From NCBI GenBank assembly GCA_013154035.1, contig JAADDH010000074.1:1-33800 (forward strand): 33,800 bases of DNA, given 5' to 3'. A program made the translations under genes and the position numbers. The stretch's first letter is position 1; the number at the start of each line of letters is the position of its first letter. Positions 1 to 9,072 of this stretch are shown one piece after another. The notes beneath the pieces were generated by a model. That model saw only the letters and a list, made by a program, of their open reading frames with translations, did not search any database and was not told the DNA's origin. Source of the stretch: Candidatus Iainarchaeum sp. Its GTDB lineage: Archaea > Iainarchaeota > Iainarchaeia > JAADDC01.

Positions 1-3000
1 TCCCTGTAATCCTTCTTCGGGTTCAGCCAGACGTTTGCATCCACCGTCCCGTCCGTGTTCACCGTGAAGGTTGCGTTCTTGGCGAGGATCTTCTGGCTGT
101 CCTTTGCCTTCACGAGGATATTCACGTCACTTGCATCGGCACCGTTCACCGCGAAGCTCAGCACCTTGAACGTTCTTGGCACGCCATCCACGCCGAGGTT
201 GAACGTCAGCGTTCTCCAGGACCACACGCCGGGCATGACGAAGATGTCGTTGGTTGCGGCGGTCTTGGTCTTGGCGAGGTTCTCGTTATAGCCGCGGACG
301 AGGAAGGCACTGCCCTGCATGCAGCCCTGGACGGATCCATCCATGCTCAGGAAGCGCTTGAACGTCTGGGCCAGTTTGTTCACCCGTGTGTCTGTGCTTG
401 GATCGGATATGCCGGAGATGTAGGATTCGCAGATGGTCAGGGTCACGTCGTTGTTCTTGTTCACCTGCGCCAGGAACATGCCGTTGCAGTCGCCGAAGTC
501 TATGACCATGTATGGTCCCTTTCCGCTGGGCGGCGTCTGGGTATACGTTGGCACGAGGCGGGTGCTGCTGAACGCCTTTGCCAGCATCTCCTGTGCTATG
601 ATGCGCTTCAGCGCGCTGTTTTCTGCGTCGGTGGGTATGTATATGTATGTCGGCGTGCCCTGCTCAACAGTCGTCTGGCCGATTCCCTGCCCCGTGTACT
701 CACCGAGGTTGATGAAGAGCGGGGCGTAGAAGCCGTTGTAGTAGTCATTGCCCAGGCCCTCTCCCTGTATCTGCGCGTATATCACTACCTCGTCGGGGTA
801 GAGGCGGTTTCTGTACACATGGAAGGTAATCTTATAGTCACCGGGGGATTTAATCGTGTCCCCATTGTAGTAGAGCATGCTCGCGGCGGACTGTGAGAGG
901 TTCGGCTTGCCCTCAACTACCTGCAGCTGTATCCCTGCGGTCTTTGCCACCATATCCGCCACGTCGCTCCAGTTCACCATGTTCGGTAGGGACTTGACGT
1001 GTATGGTCATCTCTGTGTCCGCCACCTGTCCCGTCACGTCGCAGAACTGGCCGGTGCAGGAGCCCACCTGCTGGGCGCTCTGTGCTGCCTGGTACATGCG
1101 TGCGATCTGCTTGGCCAGGAACTTCTCCGTTTCCGCATAACCGCAGTAGTCTATTCTACAGTCTCCTGTGCCGGAGAACGGGGCGTCGTTGATGGAGAAG
1201 AGCTGCACGGTTGCGGGTTTTTCATTGGGTTTGCCCCCACATTTTGGCACGCTTGCGCTTGTCTTCCGCTCCTGCACGCTCTTGACGGGGATTGTGATCG
1301 TGTTGGAGCGTATGTCGGAGTAGATCCCCGTGCCGCTCACGTATGTGGCGTATGTTCCCGGGGCGGAGAACGTCAGGGTGTAGTAATTGCCGTCCGTCCC
1401 CACGTGTATGCTTGTCCCTGGCTGGATCTTCGTCGCGCCGCTGGCGTGGATCGTCACGTCAACGGGGAATCCGCAGGAGTTCTGGACTGTTACGGCAACG
1501 GGCTTGTTAGGCGAGGCGCTCCCGCCGGTCAGCGCAAGGGCGATCTTCAAACACGTCGGGCTGTGGCGGCTAAACGTGAGGGGGAACACCACGTCGGGAA
1601 CGGGGTAGACCATTCTACCGTCTGCGCTCTTTGCTGCGATCTTGAACGCAAGGCGGATCGTTTCGGGATCAAAGGGTGCTGCGCTCGTCGTTGTAATGGA
1701 GTAGCTTACCGTGTATGTTCCGTGCGGCTTGACTACGGCGGGGGACTCTCGTGATCCGAGCATGGACAGGATTGCATGATCGCCCTTCGCCACGATGTTC
1801 TCGGGGTATATGTAGATCTGGTGGGACGTGAGGTTGCGGATCCGCAGGCTGATCTTGCCCGCCGTGTAGAATCCGAGATCCAGCATTGCGGATGTTCCAT
1901 TGACTTCCACGCCTGGCTCTCCATTCTTCGGGCTGATGATGTTGGCTTCAACGACGCTCGGATTCTCCACGTGCACGGTGGTCTCCGCGTCGTTGGAGTG
2001 GACCGTGTATAGGCCCACCTTTCCAGATGCGTCAAACTTTATGTGTGTTGTTCTGCTCTCCCCCTTCGCACTTACAATGACCGTGAAGGAGCGCGTCTCT
2101 CCCGGCGGTAGTTCCACGCGGTTGGGGTGGATGCTCACCTGTATTCCGTCATCCAGGGTGTGGGCAACGAGGCTTACGTTCTTCACGTCTGTCTTGTTGT
2201 TGTTATTCGTGCCCACGATGACGTTGAACTCCGTGGATACGCCGGGGATGACGTAGATATCCGTCGGGGCGTCAACTGCAAGCGCAAGATCGCCGGTAGC
2301 CACGGTGAACGTATACTTTGCGGTCATGTAGCGCCTCACGCCGTTGGGCGCCTGGTAGTATCCGCGGGCGAAGATCGTGCAGGGGAAGCTACTCGCGCTG
2401 CCTGCGTAGGATACCTTTACAAGGAAGTCTGAATACGTGCCTGGCTGTATGGTGCCTGGGAGTGTTGCCGTCGCCTCCGCGGCAGGGTCGTCGCAGGTCA
2501 CGTTCACCTCGTCTATCCGAACGGGGTATATGGTGTAGTTGAACACGTGGTATGTACCCATGTTTATGCGCTTGACGCCGTTGTGGTTTGCCTTCGGTAC
2601 CCAGAAGATCTTCTGCCCGGTGATCTCAATACCGTTCTTCGCGAAGATCCACACCGTGCTGGGCTTCACTGCCTGGCAGGAATAGACCGAGGACTTACAG
2701 GCGAACATCACGTCGCCGTAGCGCTTCGGAGTGAACGTGTAGACGAAGTGGTCCCCTGTGCGGTCCATGTAGAGCGGCGGGTTGTCCACCGCGTGCCCAC
2801 CCGTTATGATCATGTTGATTTCATTTATGTTCACGGGGACCGTGTTTCCGTTGCAGTCAGTTGGGGTCGCCGTCACGGTTACGGTCTGGCCCACGTATGG
2901 GATGTTGGGGGTGGTCGTGATCTTCATGCAGATTGCCTGACCCTGCCCGAGCACCGTGTAGTATCTGAACTTGCGTGCCGTCACGTTCTCATCGCTCCCT

Positions 3001-6000
3001 GCGATCAGCCGCACATCCAGTTTCCTATCTCCCTTCTGTTCGGCGGAGAACTTCACGGGTAGATCCACTGTGCCGAAATCATATCTGCGCGTCGCGGCAA
3101 TCGCCCCAGTCGTCACCTTATTCTTGTCCACGTAGAGCACGGCGGTTACGCTCGGGGCGTTTGCATCACAGCGAGCGTACTCCACGTGCACTTTATAGTC
3201 TGTGCCCTGGAAGAGCTTGGTCGGTGCGGGCTTCGGGCCGTCCACACGGAAGTTTACAGCCCAGCCGTCGCCACAGCGTAGAGCCTGCTCCGTTATGGCG
3301 GGGTATATGTAGCCGGTGATCGTGTGGGTGCCGTTGTTGTCCGTGTATTTATACGTCCACGCGATGCGTATGTGTTCTTCATTGTTCTTAGGATCATTTA
3401 CTACCCTCACGGGAACGGTGATCGTCTGTATGCTCTCCGCGTAGCTGCTTAGGTCATAGGATGCAGATGTGCCGCCGTTTATGCTGGCCATGGAGAGGAT
3501 CTCCTTACGGGTCATCCACTTCGCGCCGAGGGACACGTTGAACTCAGCGGACGTTACGTTGTATGGAACACCGATCTGGAACTTGAGGGTGACCGTCTCG
3601 CCCATTGGAAGCGTGCCCACGCTTGCTCCGGCATCCGTGTATATGCCCATGAGGTCCACGAATGCGTTGTAGTCGTGGTGCAGGCGCACGGTTACTGGAG
3701 ATACACCAGGGGTCACCTTTAGGGGCATGGTAGTGGATACGTATTGCATGGGCGGTACGATGCTAACGGAATACTGTCCCAGGGCGACGTTTCCTTCTGC
3801 AACGCCTCTATTGCCGGAGATGAGTGTGTAACTGTGTGCGTTGTTGTCGAGGACCACCGTCACGTTGTTCACATCCTCCCCGGTGAGTGCATCAACAAAG
3901 TGGAACGTCACGGGGGTCAGGTAGTCCGTCACCTTGAAGCTGTTGGTCTCCGTGTATAGCACCTTGCCCTGGGCAGAGAGGAAGCGGATCGTGGTGGTGA
4001 TCTGGCCGCCGTAGGGAGTTATGTTGAACTCGTCGTAGGTCCACTGCTCGTAGGGCGGGAACATGACACTCTTTGATACGTTCTCCGTATTGCCATCTCT
4101 CCCCACGTAGGATACGTTGATCATCGCTGACGCTATGTTGCGGTCGTGCGCCCACACGCCTACAGTTACTGTTGTCTCCAGCCCGCGATATGCAATCTTC
4201 GCGCCGTGGGGCAGTCCGACGGAATATTTGTATGCGGGCGGAACCTGCTTCACCACTGCGTAGAACGCGTATTTTCTCGCAAGGACGTTTTCCTCGCCGG
4301 CAACGATGCGCACGTCAATCTTTCTCTGCCCCGCCTGTGCCGGGCTGAAGCGCAGGGGCAGATCCGTCGTCCCGTAGTCGTAGCGCTTGCTCGCGCTCAC
4401 GCTGCCAGTTGCAATCTGATTGCGGTCCACATAGAGCGCTACCTGGGGCGTTGTTCCTCCAGAGATGCATTTTGCATACTCCACGCGGACTGTGTAGTCT
4501 GTGTCTGGGTATAGAACGAAGGGCTTTGGCATGGGGCCTACGACATGGAAGTTCACAGCCCAGCCGTATCCGCATTTGAGCAGGTCCTTTGTGATGGTGG
4601 GGCGCACTTCGCCCTTGAGGGTGATTGTCTCTCCGTTCTTCTCAACTACCTTATATATCCAATATATGCGGGGGTTATCTCCGATATTCTCGGGGTTGTC
4701 CGTTACACTTACCGTTACTGGGATCTCTCGGATACTCTCCGCGTAGCCCGTGAGGTTGTATGTTGTGTTCACATCTCCGTTTATGGACAGTTCTGAGAGA
4801 ATCTCTTGCCTCTCTTGCCACCTTTCCCCGACGCCAACGGTGAGTGTGGCACTCTTTACCCCGTATGGCACCGCGACCTGGAATTTGAGCGTGGTTGCTG
4901 CGCCGTTCTGGAGGGTTGCAACCTCTCCCTCCGGTCCGAATAGTCCGAGGAGCGTGATTGCAGGGGAGTAGTCGTGGTGCATGGGGAGTGTGATCCACTG
5001 GCCGCTCTTGGATATCTTGCGTGTGATCGTGTATGTTATGTAGTTTTCGTCGGACACGGATATGTTATATTCCCCGATCGGCAGGTTCACGTCTGCTATG
5101 CCGTTCTTGTTCGTTCTTGCGCTGGTGCTGAACGTACCGGATATTATGGAGATCTGCACGCCCTCGAGGGGCTTGCCGGTCTTTGCATCATACGCCTCGA
5201 AAATTACGGGTATGCTTGGACCCTCGAATATGCCCGTTCCACCCTTGCCCACGTTGCCATTGGCGTTTACCTCCTGGACCTCTGCGTTCACCTCGTTCTC
5301 GTCTGTTGGCCCCACGTTGACGGGCACGTAGTTATTCCCCTCATATGTGTATGCGTTGCTGCTGTTCATCTCCACGTTCAGATCCTTGTCACCGTCCACC
5401 TGGATCGTTTCGCTCACAGCCTTGTGCGTAGCTGGATCCGTTGCCACGAGCAGGTATTGCCCCGCGGGAACGGAGTCAAAACTCGCCATTCCGTTGTTGT
5501 CCGTCACGGTCTGGGTGATGAGCTTCTTTCCGTCTGCGCTGTATATGTATACAGGAGTATACGTGAGGGGCTTGCCGTCGGGTCCCAGCACCTTTACGCC
5601 AACAGAGTATGTGGCCCCCGCGGCGCTTGCCGTCTCGGGAGTGAGGGTTACGACAAAGGGATTGCTCTTTGTCCCCTGCTTTGCCGAAACGGTGTTCGTG
5701 TATGTGGAGAAGCCGTCTGCCATCACCGTTATGGATACTGTATCCGAGCTCACCTTTGCGCAGTATTCATCGTTGTTGGGGTCATATTGGGCAACCTGTC
5801 CCCCTATGGTTACCTGTGCGTTTGTCACGGTATTGCCCGAGTTGTCCAGCACCTGCAGGCAGAACTCGTTGTGAGGCGTCAGGGGCTCCAGCTGTATGGA
5901 TGCCGTGCTCATATTAGACGAAACAGTTAGTGTGCTCGTTGCAGGGCTGTATTTATCCGCAAGCACCTTCACCGTGTATGTTCCACCCTTCACGCCGGAG

Positions 6001-6341
6001 AATATTGCTGTTCCCGCCGAGTTAGTTGTGGTCGTGGCGATTATGGTGCCTCCAGATAACAGCTCCACTGATGCGTTCGCCACACCTAGCCCTGTCTGTC
6101 CGTCGGTCACGGTGACCATGACCGTGTATGTTGGGCTGCTGAGCAGGAAGAAAGCCAAGCCTCCGATTAGCAGCAGCAACGTTGCCGCGAATGCGGGGAA
6201 GGGCGGGATCCCGTGATCCTCTAGCCAGTCATGCACGTTGTATACGGGGATACCCCTTTCGTCGAGCCAGTCCAGCATGCTGTAGAATGCGTCTTCAGCC
6301 TTGCGGTATATACCCTCTAACGCCTCACGTATGTCAGCCAT
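1..6341 (-). CDS. Giant membrane-anchored Ig-like surface protein (3' end outside window)
   Basis: The reading frame is open from the ATG at 6341 to the left edge (at least 2113 residues) with no stop, so the C-terminus is missing. I checked the frame at several points. About 49 N-terminal residues are cytoplasmic-like and contain a doubled motif (DWLDERGIP, DWLEDHGIP). A single membrane helix follows at about residues 50-69. The rest is beta-rich and Thr/Val/Asn-rich: three carboxypeptidase-regulatory or CnaB-like modules (about 70-360), then a tandem duplication of about 317 residues, then Ig/NEW3-like and cysteine-containing modules. It starts 6 bases after the archaeosortase stop, so the two are probably co-transcribed. 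This predicts a surface stalk or S-layer-like protein, possibly with a C-terminal sorting signal in the missing part. The exact function is unknown. Confidence 0.9.
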   Translation of the reverse strand, partial: MADIREALEGIYRKAEDAFYSMLDWLDERGIPVYNVHDWLEDHGIPPFPAFAATLLLLIGGLAFFLLSSPTYTVMVTVTDGQTGLGVANASVELLSGGTIIATTTTNSAGTAIFSGVKGGTYTVKVLADKYSPATSTLTVSSNMSTASIQLEPLTPHNEFCLQVLDNSGNTVTNAQVTIGGQVAQYDPNNDEYCAKVSSDTVSITVMADGFSTYTNTVSAKQGTKSNPFVVTLTPETASAAGATYSVGVKVLGPDGKPLTYTPVYIYSADGKKLITQTVTDNNGMASFDSVPAGQYLLVATDPATHKAVSETIQVDGDKDLNVEMNSSNAYTYEGNNYVPVNVGPTDENEVNAEVQEVNANGNVGKGGTGIFEGPSIPVIFEAYDAKTGKPLEGVQISIISGTFSTSARTNKNGIADVNLPIGEYNISVSDENYITYTITRKISKSGQWITLPMHHDYSPAITLLGLFGPEGEVATLQNGAATTLKFQVAVPYGVKSATLTVGVGERWQERQEILSELSINGDVNTTYNLTGYAESIREIPVTVSVTDNPENIGDNPRIYWIYKVVEKNGETITLKGEVRPTITKDLLKCGYGWAVNFHVVGPMPKPFVLYPDTDYTVRVEYAKCISGGTTPQVALYVDRNQIATGSVSASKRYDYGTTDLPLRFSPAQAGQRKIDVRIVAGEENVLARKYAFYAVVKQVPPAYKYSVGLPHGAKIAYRGLETTVTVGVWAHDRNIASAMINVSYVGRDGNTENVSKSVMFPPYEQWTYDEFNITPYGGQITTTIRFLSAQGKVLYTETNSFKVTDYLTPVTFHFVDALTGEDVNNVTVVLDNNAHSYTLISGNRGVAEGNVALGQYSVSIVPPMQYVSTTMPLKVTPGVSPVTVRLHHDYNAFVDLMGIYTDAGASVGTLPMGETVTLKFQIGVPYNVTSAEFNVSLGAKWMTRKEILSMASINGGTSASYDLSSYAESIQTITVPVRVVNDPKNNEEHIRIAWTYKYTDNNGTHTITGYIYPAITEQALRCGDGWAVNFRVDGPKPAPTKLFQGTDYKVHVEYARCDANAPSVTAVLYVDKNKVTTGAIAATRRYDFGTVDLPVKFSAEQKGDRKLDVRLIAGSDENVTARKFRYYTVLGQGQAICMKITTTPNIPYVGQTVTVTATPTDCNGNTVPVNINEINMIITGGHAVDNPPLYMDRTGDHFVYTFTPKRYGDVMFACKSSVYSCQAVKPSTVWIFAKNGIEITGQKIFWVPKANHNGVKRINMGTYHVFNYTIYPVRIDEVNVTCDDPAAEATATLPGTIQPGTYSDFLVKVSYAGSASSFPCTIFARGYYQAPNGVRRYMTAKYTFTVATGDLALAVDAPTDIYVIPGVSTEFNVIVGTNNNNKTDVKNVSLVAHTLDDGIQVSIHPNRVELPPGETRSFTVIVSAKGESRTTHIKFDASGKVGLYTVHSNDAETTVHVENPSVVEANIISPKNGEPGVEVNGTSAMLDLGFYTAGKISLRIRNLTSHQIYIYPENIVAKGDHAILSMLGSRESPAVVKPHGTYTVSYSITTTSAAPFDPETIRLAFKIAAKSADGRMVYPVPDVVFPLTFSRHSPTCLKIALALTGGSASPNKPVAVTVQNSCGFPVDVTIHASGATKIQPGTSIHVGTDGNYYTLTFSAPGTYATYVSGTGIYSDIRSNTITIPVKSVQERKTSASVPKCGGKPNEKPATVQLFSINDAPFSGTGDCRIDYCGYAETEKFLAKQIARMYQAAQSAQQVGSCTGQFCDVTGQVADTEMTIHVKSLPNMVNWSDVADMVAKTAGIQLQVVEGKPNLSQSAASMLYYNGDTIKSPGDYKITFHVYRNRLYPDEVVIYAQIQGEGLGNDYYNGFYAPLFINLGEYTGQGIGQTTVEQGTPTYIYIPTDAENSALKRIIAQEMLAKAFSSTRLVPTYTQTPPSGKGPYMVIDFGDCNGMFLAQVNKNNDVTLTICESYISGISDPSTDTRVNKLAQTFKRFLSMDGSVQGCMQGSAFLVRGYNENLAKTKTAATNDIFVMPGVWSWRTLTFNLGVDGVPRTFKVLSFAVNGADASDVNILVKAKDSQKILAKNATFTVNTDGTVDANVWLNPKKDYR
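2957..5210 (-). repeat. In-frame tandem duplication inside the giant surface protein
   Basis: Two clearly homologous units lie at about 5210-4258 (residues 378-695) and 3914-2957 (residues 810-1129), offset by 432-433 codons. Landmarks shared in order are PV(I/T)F..DA.TG, HHDY, a (Q/M)(E/T)R(Q/K)EILS segment, YAESI, L(K/R)CG.GWAVNF, VEYA(K/R)C, (K/R)RYD(Y/F)GT.DLP and ARK(Y/F). Similarity is at protein level, so the duplication is old. The conserved cysteines in each unit suggest one disulfide per unit. Confidence 0.85.
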
Positions 6342-6347
6342 GTTCTA

Positions 6348-6758
6348 CTAATCGCTTCCGTATTTTATAACCTTAACATAGGCCCAGAATAGAAGAAGCA
6401 CGAGGGTGAATCCACCCCAGCGGAAGAGCACGTCGTGGAGCAGGGGGTTCGGGTGGTTGCTCGTTATCCATATGCGAAGAACGTTGTATGCCTCAAAAAT
6501 CGCCGCCGCCAGCGCGAATCCTATTATTTTCTTTTTGGGGGGTGCAGGGGTGGCGAAGATGGCGGATGCAAGGAGGATCACCTCGTCTATTCCGGTGCAT
6601 GCCCAGATGATGTGGTAGTTGCCGGGGATGATGTTATGTATATGAACGTCTATCCACGCCGCGATTTTGTCCTTGAACGGTGTTATTATCGCCTCCGCAA
6701 TCAGGAAGGGCCCGAGGATTTTTGCAACGGCGCGGAGGAATTCGTTCAGTTTATCCAC
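6348..6758 (-). CDS. Small archaeosortase/exosortase-family membrane protease-transpeptidase
   Basis: The product has 136 residues and several hydrophobic helices, and starts at GTG 6758. It carries the exosortase/archaeosortase signature in order: Cys54 in ACTGI, Arg95 in NVLR, and His108 in LLHDVLFRWGG. This matches the family's Cys-Arg-His catalytic triad. Family members recognise C-terminal tripartite signals (short motif, helix, basic residues) on surface proteins and process or lipid-anchor them. At 136 residues it is near the minimal catalytic core and shorter than typical exosortases. It lies immediately upstream of the giant surface protein, which is the natural candidate substrate. 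A TATA-like box at 6781-6788 fits a leaderless start. The alternative is an unrelated membrane protein with a chance match, which is unlikely given three motifs in the right order. Confidence 0.75.
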   Translation of the reverse strand: MDKLNEFLRAVAKILGPFLIAEAIITPFKDKIAAWIDVHIHNIIPGNYHIIWACTGIDEVILLASAIFATPAPPKKKIIGFALAAAIFEAYNVLRIWITSNHPNPLLHDVLFRWGGFTLVLLLFWAYVKVIKYGSD

Positions 6759-6762
6759 AAGG

Positions 6763-6788
6763 CATATATATCATTGTAGCCTTTTAGC
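6763..6788. promoter_or_regulatory. Overlapping divergent promoters for archaeosortase and pilus ATPase
   Basis: For the plus strand, CATATATA at 6763-6770 is centred about 26 bases before GTG 6793. For the minus strand, CTAAAAGG (6788-6781) is centred about 26 bases before GTG 6758. Only 34 bases separate the two start codons, so both transcripts are predicted leaderless and the two initiation complexes would overlap. Confidence 0.6.
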
Positions 6789-6792
6789 AGTT

Positions 6793-9072
6793 GTGCCGGA
6801 GCAGCAGTATGAGGTTCGCGAGGTAGGCGAGAAAAGGGTTCTTGTCGTTAAGGCGAGCCCCCCCACAGTCGGTCCGTCCATTGCGAACTATCCAGAGACT
6901 ATGCGCGTGGTAGTAAAGGCGCTGATGCACAACCGTGTAGATGCAATTGTTCTTTCCGATGTTTATGAGCGGTATTACGATGGGAAGCAGGTTAAGCTGC
7001 TCCAGGAGGTCGCTCTTGCCGCTAAGAAGTTCAAGGATGCGGGGCTTTGGAGTTTTTCCGTAGTTGAGAACATGGGGAAAGAGTGCGCAAAGGTGTTCAA
7101 GAAGGAGGGCACGGATCTAGTCAAGATACTTCACGATCTATGGCTCTCCGATCCCGTTGCCGCCTACGTTCAGACGCTCGGGCTGATAAAGCGTGTCGCT
7201 GCGAAGGCCGAGGCTGCCCCACAGTATAAGGAGTGTGCCACGAAGCTGTTGAAGATTTTAAAGACTGTCAAGGCAGTCATGGAGAGCACCGCGCTTATTG
7301 CAAAGGCGAAATCTTATATTCTCCGCGTGGGCAAAATCCCAAAGGACCGTTCTCTTTACTCCTTGCTCTTCCAGCCGCAGCTGAAGCCGTCCTTCGTCGA
7401 ATCCCGCGTTCTGCTAGCTGCCGAGGAGGACCTCGAAATATTGGATCAGTATTCGGTGCTCGATGCGGAGGTGTTTATATACAAGCACCCGGACCAGGTA
7501 GAGCCCCTCTACTACCTTGTTCCCCCCGAATTTTCCCTCCCCGAGCAGCAATACGTTGTCATGGAGAAGACAAAGGAGCTCGTCTCCCAGTACTCCCCGA
7601 AGTCCGCGATTCTCATGCACGGGAGCCCCGGGCGCGAGCAATTCCTTGAGATTTATGAGGATACGATCCGCGACGTTGCCAAGAACCTGAATGTGAAGCT
7701 ATCCTCCAAGGACGTGCGCTTCCTTGCGAACATCCTCGCCCGCCACACCGTGGGTTATGGTCTCCTCGAACTGCTCCTCATGGATAAGCGGATCACGGAC
7801 ATATACGTGGACGCTCCGCTTGGATCCAAGCCCGTGTATTTGGTTCACTCAGAATATGGCCAGTGTCAGAGCAACGTTGTCCTCTCCGCCGATGATGCAC
7901 TCTCCCTCGTGTCTAAGTTCCGTGCCATGAGTGGGCGCCCCTTTGATGAGAGCCACCCTGTTCTTGACTATGATCTGCCTGACGTATCCGCGCGTGTCGC
8001 TGTGATCGGCCCGCCTCTCTCGCCGGACGGCATTGCGTTTGCGTTCCGCCTCCACAAGCCTACTCCCTGGACACTCCCCCAGTTTATTGACAACAATATG
8101 ATCTCCCCCCTCGGCGCGGGTTTGCTCTCCTTCTTCATAGATTCCCAGGCGACCATGCTCGTTGCGGGTTCCCGCGGTGCCGGTAAAACATCGCTTATGA
8201 CCTCTCTTATCCTTGAGATCCCCCAGAACCAGCGCATTTTAACCCAAGAAGACACTCTCGAGATTCCCGTGGAGGAGATAAGCCATCTCGGTTTCCATAT
8301 ACAGCGCCTGAAGACCAAGAGCCCCATTGCCGGCGGTGCATCGGGGGAATTGCCGCCAGAGGATGCCCTAAGAACTGCACTGCGTCTCGGTGATTCCGCC
8401 ATCGTCATTGGAGAGGTGCGTTCTAAGGAGGCGAAGGTGCTCTACGAGGCCATGCGTGTGGGTGCAGCGGGCAGCGTCGTTATGGGTACGATCCACGGCG
8501 ATTCCGCATACTCCGTCTGGGACCGTGTTGTGAATGACCTCGGCGTCCCGACCACGTCTTTTAAGGCAACGGATCTGGTCGTCGTGAACGCACCGATTCG
8601 CTTTGCCGGTTCCCTGCGCAGGCACAGGCGTACCGTTGCAATTACGGAGATCCGAAAGCACTGGAACCACGATCCTGTGGAGGAGGGTGGTTTCCTCGAT
8701 CTTATGCGCTACGCCGCAAAGGACGATAAGCTTCAGCTTCTCGAGGACAACATAAAGGAATCCGACCTGTTTTCCAAGGTTATGGAGCTGCGCGGTCTTT
8801 CCTATGAGCAGATCTGGGAGGAGATTAACGCCCGAGCGTTCACGAAGAAGTACCTCGTGGATCTTAAGCGTAAGCACAACGTCCCCGAACTCTTGGAGGG
8901 GACATACACCGTTCCAGCCCACAACAAGTTCCTTCTGCTCAAGGAGAAGAGCATTGAGGAGCACGGCTCCCCTGACTACGATTCAGTCTTAGATGAGTGG
9001 AAGACTTGGGTTGAAGAGGTTCTTCTAAAGCGCGTGCTCGCCAGAAGGGAGGCCCATGGCAAGCATACTTGA
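6793..9072 (+). CDS. Type II/IV secretion (FlaI/TadA/VirB11-like) ATPase with long N-terminal region
   Basis: This is a hexameric P-loop motor of the type that powers archaeal pili, archaella and secretion. GTG 6793 is chosen because a TATA box lies 26 bases upstream; the longer ATG 6667 version would cross the divergent gene. The product has 759 residues. It has Walker A GSRGAGKT (about 459-466), Walker B IVIGEV (537-542) and a His box GTIHGD (about 568). About 290 residues precede the recognisable N2/ATPase part, which is longer than usual for the family. They hold charged helices and no iron-sulfur motif. The C-terminal region after the motor is also long and charged. It overlaps the platform-protein gene by 17 bases, so motor and platform are translationally coupled. 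The family call is firm; the transported substrate is inferred from the neighbouring pilin-like genes. Confidence 0.9.
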   Translation: MPEQQYEVREVGEKRVLVVKASPPTVGPSIANYPETMRVVVKALMHNRVDAIVLSDVYERYYDGKQVKLLQEVALAAKKFKDAGLWSFSVVENMGKECAKVFKKEGTDLVKILHDLWLSDPVAAYVQTLGLIKRVAAKAEAAPQYKECATKLLKILKTVKAVMESTALIAKAKSYILRVGKIPKDRSLYSLLFQPQLKPSFVESRVLLAAEEDLEILDQYSVLDAEVFIYKHPDQVEPLYYLVPPEFSLPEQQYVVMEKTKELVSQYSPKSAILMHGSPGREQFLEIYEDTIRDVAKNLNVKLSSKDVRFLANILARHTVGYGLLELLLMDKRITDIYVDAPLGSKPVYLVHSEYGQCQSNVVLSADDALSLVSKFRAMSGRPFDESHPVLDYDLPDVSARVAVIGPPLSPDGIAFAFRLHKPTPWTLPQFIDNNMISPLGAGLLSFFIDSQATMLVAGSRGAGKTSLMTSLILEIPQNQRILTQEDTLEIPVEEISHLGFHIQRLKTKSPIAGGASGELPPEDALRTALRLGDSAIVIGEVRSKEAKVLYEAMRVGAAGSVVMGTIHGDSAYSVWDRVVNDLGVPTTSFKATDLVVVNAPIRFAGSLRRHRRTVAITEIRKHWNHDPVEEGGFLDLMRYAAKDDKLQLLEDNIKESDLFSKVMELRGLSYEQIWEEINARAFTKKYLVDLKRKHNVPELLEGTYTVPAHNKFLLLKEKSIEEHGSPDYDSVLDEWKTWVEEVLLKRVLARREAHGKHT

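Noticed and set aside
999-1754. 251-codon plus-strand open frame
   Set aside because: It lies wholly antisense to the continuous giant surface-protein frame, and its product is low-complexity with no domain. Similar shadows occur at 4974-5930 and 5347-5874.
6667-6792. Upstream ATG extension of the pilus ATPase
   Set aside because: It would overlap the divergent archaeosortase gene and erase both TATA-like boxes; the added residues do not look like family sequence.
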